Source: Clostridium sartagoforme
GTDB taxonomy: Bacteria > Bacillota > Clostridia > Clostridiales > Clostridiaceae
Length of the DNA stretch: 64,000 nucleotides
NCBI RefSeq assembly: GCF_004794105.1
Contig: NZ_SRYR01000011.1
Coordinates: 1 to 64,000 of the forward strand
Reading direction: 5' to 3'
Made by a program: the position numbers and the translations under genes. Each line of letters begins with the position of its first letter. The first letter of the stretch is position 1. Below the pieces are notes generated by a model, which had not been told where the DNA came from, searched no databases, and worked only from the letters and a program-made list of their open reading frames with translations. This document shows positions 1 to 6,668 of the stretch, in pieces.

Positions 1-40
1 GTAATCCAAGCACAATGATTTGCCATAATTGTATTTGCAT
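1..40 (-). CDS. PTS mannose-family EIIC, N-terminal fragment
   Basis: This is the first 13 codons of a gene that runs off the window edge on the minus strand. It has an ATG at 40-38 and a good Shine-Dalgarno (AAGGAGG) 8 bases upstream. The peptide MQIQLWQIIVLGL is hydrophobic, as expected for the start of a membrane EIIC and unlike the usual start of a mannose-family EIIB. It begins 22 bases after the EIIA stop, so the two genes are cotranscribed from the sigma-54 promoter at 524-539. The identification as EIIC rests on operon context plus 13 residues and is inference. Confidence 0.55.
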   Translation of the reverse strand, partial: MQIQLWQIIVLGL

Positions 41-62
41 TTATTATTCCTCCTTAAACTTA

Positions 63-476
63 CTATTCGTCATCTTCTGATGAGGTAGCTTTTTCTGGAC
101 TCATTACAGCCCCTTTAGCTGATTCTTTTAAAGATTCTATTGTTTCACTTAAAGTACTACTTCTTGAAAGACTAGCTTCGATTACTAGAGGTAAGTTAAC
201 ACCTGCTATAATCTCTACATTTTTATATTTACTCTTAATCTCCAACATTGAAATATTAAAAGGTGTTCCTCCAAATAAATCAACTAATACTAAAAGTTCT
301 TTACCTTCTTCATAACAGTCCTCTACTGCTTTACTTACTTTTTCTTTAAATTCTTCAACTCCACTTTCAGTTAAACCCACAGCATAAACATCTTCTACAT
401 CGCCAGTAAACATTTTTAAAGTTTCTTTTAAAGCTGATGCAAGAGGTCCATGGGTAACAATCATTAAATTGTACAT
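63..476 (-). CDS. PTS mannose/fructose/sorbose-family EIIA component
   Basis: A 137-residue cytoplasmic phosphocarrier. The N-terminus MIVTHGPLA carries the conserved phospho-accepting histidine (His9) of the EIIA-Man fold, and the LVDLFGGTPFN motif near residues 65-75 is typical of the family. It accepts phosphate from HPr and passes it to EIIB. Length is normal for a stand-alone EIIA. It is the first gene after the sigma-54 promoter at 524-539 and lies next to the LevR-type activator, the layout of the lev and mpt operons. EIIA is separate rather than fused to EIIB, and no EIIB lies between it and the next gene, so EIIB must be further downstream or elsewhere. The sugar cannot be named from EIIA alone. 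Confidence 0.93.
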   Translation of the reverse strand: MYNLMIVTHGPLASALKETLKMFTGDVEDVYAVGLTESGVEEFKEKVSKAVEDCYEEGKELLVLVDLFGGTPFNISMLEIKSKYKNVEIIAGVNLPLVIEASLSRSSTLSETIESLKESAKGAVMSPEKATSSEDDE

Positions 477-523
477 CTTATCTCTCCTACTCTGTCCTCT
501 TTATTTTAGTTACTTTTATATAA

Positions 524-539
524 AGCAATTAGCATGCCA
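524..539 (-). promoter_or_regulatory. Sigma-54 (RpoN) -24/-12 promoter of the PTS operon
   Basis: On the minus strand the bases read TGGCAT, then GCTAA, then TTGCT. This matches the sigma-54 consensus TGGCAC-N5-TTGC(A/T) with one mismatch and exact spacing. It lies about 50 bases upstream of the EIIA start codon. The adjacent gene encodes an activator with the GSFTGA loop that contacts sigma-54, which independently supports the call. Confidence 0.9.
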
Positions 540-607
540 ACTTTTAATAAACACTTTTTAAATTAATGAAATTAGCTAAAATAGCCACTTTGTAAGTTTA
601 TTAAATA

Positions 608-637
608 TTTAGTGTCCAGGATTGTCTTTAGTGTCCT
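608..637 (-). promoter_or_regulatory. Direct repeats, candidate LevR-type activator site
   Basis: The 10-mer TTTAGTGTCC occurs at 608-617 and again at 628-637, exactly 20 bp (about two helical turns) apart. The pair sits 70-110 bp upstream of the sigma-54 promoter, where enhancer-binding proteins normally bind. Assignment to the neighbouring activator is inference from position and phasing. Confidence 0.55.
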
Positions 638-651
638 ATCTATATACGCAA

Positions 652-688
652 AAAAGCTATGACACAAACAAATTGTGTCATAGCTTTT
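652..688 (-). terminator. Rho-independent terminator of levR-like gene
   Basis: A 16-bp perfect stem (652-667 with 673-688) and 5-base loop, followed on the minus strand by a T run. It directly abuts the stop codon of the activator gene. Confidence 0.9.
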
Positions 689-3412
689 CTATAATTCGAC
701 TTTTCCTATTCTACTTTCAATTATAGTTTGAATAATAAAGATTTCTCTTAATGGTATTTCTAAATTATATTCATTAACTATTGAAGAAAAAATAGATTTT
801 GATATTTCAATAAACTTACTGAACTCATTCTTATATTTTTCTTCCTGATCATCCTCAAATTCTAACCCTTGCTTAAGCATTACTCTTTCAATTAATACAC
901 TAATATGAATATATAATGTCATTTTTAAATCAACTGAAAATGATTGTCCAATTATTCTTTCATAATTAATTATAATATTTTCAACTTCATTTATAATCTT
1001 CTTAGGATTAAGGATTGTCATTCTTGAAATAAGGTTGTCCATAGAAAACATCTTTATTAAATCTTGCCTAATGCTATCAATATTCTTTTGTAATATTACA
1101 TCTTTTAAGACTTCAATTAATAATTCATCCTTGTCTCCACTTATCAGTTCTTGAAGAAGTATAGTATTAACCCCTTCTATTTCGAGCTTCGTTGTACTTA
1201 TAATAAGCTTAACATCATAATCAGTAAATATTTTGTCTCCCTTACCCTTTAGATTAAGATTATTATATTCATACTCCTTAACTTCTATATTAGCATCACC
1301 TATGCATTCCTGTAGTAATTTTTTCAGCTTAACAGCTGTACCTATTCCAGAAATACATGTTGTAATAATAGCTTTTTTCTTTTCTTTAGCCTTTATATAT
1401 TTACACATTAAAGTATTATGTTTCTCTATTCCTGAAATCATACTTTCAACATCTTGTCCATTTATAATTCTACCAGCGATATCTAAGGCGATATTAGTAG
1501 TTATATTATTTATAATACCTAAATCACCCTCCATTATATCTTCTAATTCATCATTTATATTTACTAATGAACCCATATCAACTAATATAATTGTTCCTTT
1601 TGATGTCCCAATCTTGCTTATATAATTCTTTATCTTATTCTTTACTTCTATTGGTGAAATATCTATTGGCATATCAAAGGCTTCAAATATAAATTGTCCA
1701 TATAGTTGATTAGCAACACTAGCTATACTACTAGCAGTTGAATATCCATGGGCTACAATTAAGGCATTTATTTCAGTTGATTCATTACTCATCATACTAA
1801 ATATATATAATATTATTATTAATTTAACTCTTATATCTAAGGTATAATCTAAATTATTTTGAAGGTTTACTATTATTTTTTCTGCTACTATAAGAGATTT
1901 ACTTAATTCCCTACTTATTAAGCTTTTTAACTTTTCTATTCTAATATCATTTTCTATATCATCACTATTAAAGGAATTATTCCTTTGATATAGTAAAACC
2001 TTTGATAATACACGAGAAGTATTGCCATAGTATTTTATACCATATGTAGCCTCTATTACTTTTAAAGTATTTTCTACTGTCTCTAAATAAATATTTTTAA
2101 CTACATCATTATCTTCTTGCTCATCTTCATCGTATACAATTAACTCTAAGCTTTTATTTAACTCCATAGTTAAGTTCTTTCTTAGCTCATCTATAGATAA
2201 TGAATGACTTTCATAAGATTCAAGTAGATTTTCTACTATGTCAATCATCTCATTTAGCCTATTTTTTCTATCATTACTAACCATATTAATTTGGCTAATA
2301 TCCTCATCATCTTTATTAACATTCATATATTCTTCAAAATAATATTGCTTAACCTTTAAGTTCATATTATCATCATATACTTGCAAATGATCTTTTCTAA
2401 TAAAGATTACCTCTTCATTCTTTTGTTCTTTATATGCTAAGGCACAACAGAACTTAACAATATTTTTTAAACTTCCTACATTTCCACCTTTTTTCTGAGA
2501 AAGAATATAATTTATAACTCTTCTAGCTACCTTTATATTCTTGTCTATTTCTATAGCCTCACTTTTAAAGAATTTATAAATCATTGTTAATCTTTCATCT
2601 ATAGGTCTTTCATCTAGCCTTGGAATATTTATTTTAAGTGGTATTCTTCTAGTAAATGTTTGTAATAAAGCTTGATTTGGATTTTCTGTCGTAGCAAAAA
2701 TAAACCTTACTGATGCTTTTCTTTCTGCTTTTCCTTCTCCTAACCTTTTAAATACTCCCTTGTCCATAAATACAAATAGTTTTTCTTGTCCCTCTGCAGA
2801 TAATCTATGAACTTCATCTAAAAATAGATATCCACCATCAGCTAACTCTAATGCTCCAATATGATCCTTATCAGCTCCAGTAAAACTTCCCTTAATGTAA
2901 CCAAATAAATTAGCAGAAAGTAATTCTGGGTTATCAGCATAATCAGCACAGTTAAATACTATGTATGGTGCTCCTTTTTTTATTATCTCCTCATCTTCAG
3001 CATATCTATGTAATAAACTAGCTATATAACTTTTTCCTACTCCACTATCACCAGTTAATAATACGGACATATCCTTACTAGGATAATAAACAGCTGCTTT
3101 ACATTTTTCTATAGTTTCTCTTAAACTTCCATTGTATCCCACCAATTCCTTGAATACATCGTTTTCATTTTCTTTTAAAAAAATAGATTGTGAGTTCATT
3201 ATATATGTAAATAATACAGGCCTTGTCTTAGATTTAGTTGCTTTCTTTTCTTCAACCAATTCATTTAAATATTGACTTACAATATTTCTTCTCAAATTAA
3301 GACTATCTGAAATTTCAATAGTAGTTACACCCTTAAAATCATCATTGCCTATTAGGCTTTCAGTTAGTTCTCTTAATTTTAACTCTACTTTTTTCTTGTT
3401 ACTTACTATCAT
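689..3412 (-). CDS. levR: LevR/ManR-type sigma-54 activator with PTS regulation domains
   Basis: A 907-residue transcription activator. In order: N-terminal winged helix (about 1-70); AAA+ domain with Walker A GDSGVGKS (121-128), sigma-54 contact loop GSFTGA (175-180) and Walker B GGYLFLDE (193-200); a PRD (about 440-540); an EIIA-Man-like domain with ALIVAHG; an EIIB-like segment with ITTCISGIGT including its cysteine; and a C-terminal PRD with a conserved histidine in IHISVLIER. In this family PTS phosphorylation of the PRD, EIIA and EIIB parts couples activity to sugar flux. The matching -24/-12 promoter lies next door, so it very likely activates the adjacent PTS operon. Shine-Dalgarno GGGGGAGAT precedes the ATG. 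The symbol is by family; the true sugar specificity is unknown. Confidence 0.93.
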   Translation of the reverse strand: MIVSNKKKVELKLRELTESLIGNDDFKGVTTIEISDSLNLRRNIVSQYLNELVEEKKATKSKTRPVLFTYIMNSQSIFLKENENDVFKELVGYNGSLRETIEKCKAAVYYPSKDMSVLLTGDSGVGKSYIASLLHRYAEDEEIIKKGAPYIVFNCADYADNPELLSANLFGYIKGSFTGADKDHIGALELADGGYLFLDEVHRLSAEGQEKLFVFMDKGVFKRLGEGKAERKASVRFIFATTENPNQALLQTFTRRIPLKINIPRLDERPIDERLTMIYKFFKSEAIEIDKNIKVARRVINYILSQKKGGNVGSLKNIVKFCCALAYKEQKNEEVIFIRKDHLQVYDDNMNLKVKQYYFEEYMNVNKDDEDISQINMVSNDRKNRLNEMIDIVENLLESYESHSLSIDELRKNLTMELNKSLELIVYDEDEQEDNDVVKNIYLETVENTLKVIEATYGIKYYGNTSRVLSKVLLYQRNNSFNSDDIENDIRIEKLKSLISRELSKSLIVAEKIIVNLQNNLDYTLDIRVKLIIILYIFSMMSNESTEINALIVAHGYSTASSIASVANQLYGQFIFEAFDMPIDISPIEVKNKIKNYISKIGTSKGTIILVDMGSLVNINDELEDIMEGDLGIINNITTNIALDIAGRIINGQDVESMISGIEKHNTLMCKYIKAKEKKKAIITTCISGIGTAVKLKKLLQECIGDANIEVKEYEYNNLNLKGKGDKIFTDYDVKLIISTTKLEIEGVNTILLQELISGDKDELLIEVLKDVILQKNIDSIRQDLIKMFSMDNLISRMTILNPKKIINEVENIIINYERIIGQSFSVDLKMTLYIHISVLIERVMLKQGLEFEDDQEEKYKNEFSKFIEISKSIFSSIVNEYNLEIPLREIFIIQTIIESRIGKVEL

Positions 3413-3566
3413 TTGAGTATCTCCCCCTATGATTCTTTAGTTAAATATAAGCCTAAAAATTTTTATAAATCAAATTATACATCATATTATTACTTAATAA
3501 AAGTAAATGTTAACATTAAAATAAATATATCTAAAATATGTAACTAGTTCCCATAACTCGCTGAAA

Positions 3567-3597
3567 TAAAAAAGAAACTCAGCTTTTGCTGAGTTTC
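3567..3597 (-). terminator. Terminator of the NhaC-family transporter gene
   Basis: A 10-bp stem GAAACTCAGC / GCTGAGTTTC (3574-3583 with 3588-3597) with a 4-base loop, followed on the minus strand by seven T. Confidence 0.9.
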
Positions 3598-3642
3598 AAC
3601 ATAAATTTTTAACTATAAATTACACCTATTTTATCAAGAAAC

Positions 3643-5367
3643 TTATTTGCTTTCCTCTACTTTTTTACCTAATATCTGAACTCCTAAGAATGTTGCAAGT
3701 AAAGCTATTGGTAATACTATATACCACTGAATTCCAAATCCTGCAGGTATATATCCGAATACTATAGTTATTCCAGCTACAAATAATGCATACCACATTT
3801 GAGTATTAACGTGAGCTATATGGTTACATCCTGCTCCCATAGATGAAAGAATAGTTGTATCTGAAATTGGAGAACAGTGGTCACCAAAAATTGCTCCAGT
3901 TAAAACTGCACTTGTACTAACTATTACAAATCCCATATCTGGATTCATAGAATGAGCTAGTGGTATAGCCAAAGGCATTAATATTCCCATTGTTCCATAA
4001 GCTGTTCCTGTTGCAAAGGAAATTACAGAGCCTAAAATAAATATTATTGTTGGAAGTAGGAAGTTTGGTAATGATCCTGATAGCATATTAACTAAATATT
4101 TTGCTGTTCCTAAATCCTTAATTACTGAGCTTAATGACCATGCTAGTAATAATATTACTCCAGTTATTAATAGAGGCTTCATTCCATCTATCCAAGTATC
4201 TATAGCTTCTGAAAGAGTAAATATCTTCTTATAAACTCCCATTGCAATTGCTACTATACTTGCAATTAATGCTGATTGGAATAATGCAACAGATGCATCA
4301 GATGCACTAAATGCCTCTTGTATAGCCTTAAATGATATTGGAGAATTAGTCATTATTTCTTGAACTGCTACATTTTCTCCAGCCATAATTGAAGAGTAAC
4401 CACTGTAATAGAAGCAAATTAATGCTGTTACTACTAAAACTCCTATAGGTATTATTGCATTCCATATGCTAAGCTTTATCCCTTCTTTAGGTTCAAGTTC
4501 TGAATGATCCATCTTTGAAGACTCATCAGCAGACTCTTCTTTATTTAAATCTGCTCTTCTGGCTGCAATTTCAGCCTTATACATAGGTCCAAAATCCTTA
4601 AGTAATAATGAAGTTATAAATACAAAGGCCAAAATTAAAATATTATAAAATCTATATGGAATAGTTTCTAAAAATACTCCAAAAGCATCAACTTCAATTC
4701 CAAGTCCATTAGTAAATGCATCATTTATTAATCCTACTTCTAGTCCTATCCAAGTTGATACTATTGCTAAACCTGCAATAGGAGCTGCTGTTGCATCTAT
4801 AATAAAAGCTAATCTTTCTCTTGAAATCTTCATCTTATCTGCAACTGGTTTCATTATAGGTCCAACTATTAGTGAATTTGCATAATCATCAAAGAAAACT
4901 GCAAGACCAAGTAATAATGTAACTAATTGTGTACTTTTAGCAGTCTTTGCTTTTCTAGCTAGTGCTTCAGCAACTGCCTTTGCTCCACCCATTTTGGCTA
5001 CTAAGTGGATAACACCTCCAATTACTAATACTTGAAGTATTATCCCTGCATTCCAAGGATCTGCTAGTGAGTTTAGAGCTCTAGATACAAAATCTAAAAA
5101 TGCTTGAATTAAAGCACCAACAAATGAATGATCAACTAAACTAACTAAAAATGTACCTGCTAAGGTTCCTACAAATAATGAAATAATAACATTTTTAGTT
5201 ATAAAAGCTAATACTATCGCCACAATTGGTGGTATTAATGTTAAAAATCCATAATGTTCTGCATTAGATGTTGCAATATCAACTTCAGATGCAAATACAA
5301 CTGATGTTGATAATAAAACCATCATCATCGTCATAATAATAATTTTAAAATTTCTTTTGTTGTTCAT
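3643..5367 (-). CDS. lysW: NhaC-family antiporter, probable lysine transporter (LysW type)
   Basis: A 574-residue polytopic membrane protein with an initial signal-like hydrophobic stretch (about 7-26) and roughly a dozen membrane segments. The conserved motifs FGDHCSPISDTT and GTAYGTMGILMP near the C-terminus are diagnostic of the NhaC family. By sequence alone it would be called a Na+/H+ antiporter. However, the 5' leader contains a full lysine riboswitch (5537-5703) with terminator, and comparative studies of lysine riboswitch regulons assign an NhaC-superfamily member, LysW, as a lysine transporter. The regulated start lies behind GGGGGG a few bases upstream of the ATG. The lysine assignment follows from regulation, not from residues seen in the protein. 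Confidence 0.85.
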   Translation of the reverse strand: MNNKRNFKIIIMTMMMVLLSTSVVFASEVDIATSNAEHYGFLTLIPPIVAIVLAFITKNVIISLFVGTLAGTFLVSLVDHSFVGALIQAFLDFVSRALNSLADPWNAGIILQVLVIGGVIHLVAKMGGAKAVAEALARKAKTAKSTQLVTLLLGLAVFFDDYANSLIVGPIMKPVADKMKISRERLAFIIDATAAPIAGLAIVSTWIGLEVGLINDAFTNGLGIEVDAFGVFLETIPYRFYNILILAFVFITSLLLKDFGPMYKAEIAARRADLNKEESADESSKMDHSELEPKEGIKLSIWNAIIPIGVLVVTALICFYYSGYSSIMAGENVAVQEIMTNSPISFKAIQEAFSASDASVALFQSALIASIVAIAMGVYKKIFTLSEAIDTWIDGMKPLLITGVILLLAWSLSSVIKDLGTAKYLVNMLSGSLPNFLLPTIIFILGSVISFATGTAYGTMGILMPLAIPLAHSMNPDMGFVIVSTSAVLTGAIFGDHCSPISDTTILSSMGAGCNHIAHVNTQMWYALFVAGITIVFGYIPAGFGIQWYIVLPIALLATFLGVQILGKKVEESK

Positions 5368-5412
5368 GTTGTTCCCCCCTGTTATAAGTGTAAATAACTA
5401 AAAGGTAGCATC

Positions 5413-5487
5413 TAAAAAAGTGAAATACCAAGTCTAGCTTATACTAATTATAGTCTTAGTCAAAGCTACACCAGATATTCCACCTTT
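5413..5487 (-). terminator. Expression-platform terminator of the lysine riboswitch
   Basis: A long, G-U-rich stem pairs about 5414-5440 with 5464-5487 around a small inner hairpin. The T run (TTTTTT) falls at 5413-5418 on the minus strand. It sits between the aptamer and the start codon, so lysine binding would end transcription here. Confidence 0.82.
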
Positions 5488-5536
5488 TATTATTTAAACA
5501 AATTTAAATTCTTTTTAAAAAGTAAAATTCTCTAAT

Positions 5537-5703
5537 GATAGCTCTCCACAAAATAAACTTTGTGACAGTGTTATATATATTATATATAACCCCAGCGACA
5601 TGATATTAAAGCATTAATCATACGCTTCGGCAATATTCCCTTTCCTATTAACTCATCGTGCTTACCTCATTAATAGTACTCTTTAATACTGCACCTCTAC
5701 CTC
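5537..5703 (-). promoter_or_regulatory. Lysine riboswitch (L-box) aptamer
   Basis: The minus strand carries the conserved L-box blocks in order: GGTAGAGGTGC at the 5' side of P1, AGAGTA and GAGG segments, GGAAAGGG, TGCCGAAG, CTGGGG, CTGTCAC and GGAGAGCTATC closing P1 (GGTAG with CTATC). The 167-base length is normal for the class. A sigma-A promoter lies just upstream and a terminator just downstream. This explains most of the 538-base gap before the TetR gene. Confidence 0.93.
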
Positions 5704-5732
5704 GTTATTATTTACATTCAATTTCCATATGT

Positions 5733-5761
5733 ATTATACATTCTTAATACTAGTTTTACAA
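5733..5761 (-). promoter_or_regulatory. Sigma-A promoter of the lysine riboswitch-transporter unit
   Basis: On the minus strand: -35 TTGTAA (5756-5761), 17-base spacer, -10 TATAAT (5733-5738). Transcription would start about 25 bases before the riboswitch P1 stem. The remaining bases up to 5905 show nothing else I can support. Confidence 0.8.
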
Positions 5762-5905
5762 CCTTATCCAAGTATAATTAAATTGGTTATTCTTGCTATT
5801 ATTATCATATCCTCTTGATTACTATATTATATGACTACTTTCCATTATTCAAATTATTAATATACTTTATACTTATTATTTAAAATAATTATTTTAATAT
5901 TTTTA

Positions 5906-6484
5906 TTAATTAATTAAATTTACTGATTTTAATCCATTTAAAATTATATTTTCTGTTAACATTGCCATATATTCTGGTGATTCCTTAAGTCCATTCTTAA
6001 GCCAATAATCTATCAATCCTATGGCTCCATATAAAATAAATGAATAATATTTATCAAAAAGATCCTTATCATTCTTTTTTAAAATATTAGACCAGTCACT
6101 ATAACCTTTTTCATATATTACAGATACTATTTTTTTCATAAAAGCCATATCTCCTCTTTCACAAAGAATAACTATGCAAAAATCGCTATTTTTTGCTATA
6201 AAAGTAAATATATCTTTCAATATAGGTTTTGTTTCAATCTTATCTGGAGAAATTTCATAAGATAATATCATATCTTGAAATTCCTCAAAGAGTTCCTTCT
6301 CTATTTCACTTAGCATATGAAAAACATCTTTATAGTGCAAATAAAAAGTTCCCCTATTTATATCTGCTGTTTCACAAAGCTCTTTTACAGTAATAGAATT
6401 TATACTCTTCTCCTGCATAAGACTTATTAAGCTTTTCTTTAATACATCTTTTGTTTTTCTTATTCTTCTATCTTTATTAATCAT
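5906..6484 (-). CDS. TetR-family regulator of the adjacent YhgE/Pip gene
   Basis: A 192-residue regulator from the ATG at 6484, which has AAAGGGG 7 bases upstream; a longer frame upstream (to 6517) lacks such a site. The helix-turn-helix is clear: SINSITVKELCETADINRG followed by the TetR signature TFYLHYKD. The C-terminal half is a helical ligand-binding/dimer domain with no recognised motif. It is divergent from the large YhgE/Pip gene, a common pairing, and a perfect 14-bp palindrome lies between them. It is paralogous to the TetR at 20826-21413 (both share RGTFYLHY and surrounding helices). Inferred role: repressor of itself and the neighbour; the ligand is unknown. Confidence 0.9.
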   Translation of the reverse strand: MINKDRRIRKTKDVLKKSLISLMQEKSINSITVKELCETADINRGTFYLHYKDVFHMLSEIEKELFEEFQDMILSYEISPDKIETKPILKDIFTFIAKNSDFCIVILCERGDMAFMKKIVSVIYEKGYSDWSNILKKNDKDLFDKYYSFILYGAIGLIDYWLKNGLKESPEYMAMLTENIILNGLKSVNLIN

Positions 6485-6519
6485 AAAATACCCCTTTCTG
6501 AACACTATTAATATCAAAT

Positions 6520-6533
6520 GTTCATTAATGAAC
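6520..6533. promoter_or_regulatory. Palindromic operator, probably for the TetR at 5906-6484
   Basis: GTTCATTAATGAAC is a perfect 14-bp palindrome, extended by TCAAAT on one side and ATTTGA on the other. A degenerate second copy, GTTCAATAATGCGC, lies at 6610-6623 just after the YhgE promoter. The half-site resembles that of the operator at 20761-20775. Confidence 0.7.
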
Positions 6534-6553
6534 TATTTGAGCAACATTGATTA

Positions 6554-6582
6554 TTGCCTTTAACCCTTACTGTAATTATAAT
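6554..6582 (+). promoter_or_regulatory. Sigma-A promoter of the YhgE/Pip gene
   Basis: -35 TTGCCT (6554-6559), 17-base spacer, -10 TATAAT (6577-6582). The degenerate operator copy at 6610-6623 falls about 20 bases after the expected start, suitable for repression. Confidence 0.72.
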
Positions 6583-6668
6583 AAATATTAAATTAAAAAA
6601 CAACACCGTGTTCAATAATGCGCATGTGTTGTATTATCAAAGGCAAAAGAAAATAGGAAGGTGATATT

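Noticed and set aside
1233..1625. Plus-strand frame of 130 codons inside the LevR-type gene
   Set aside because: Antisense shadow of a well-supported coding region; no ribosome site or family match.
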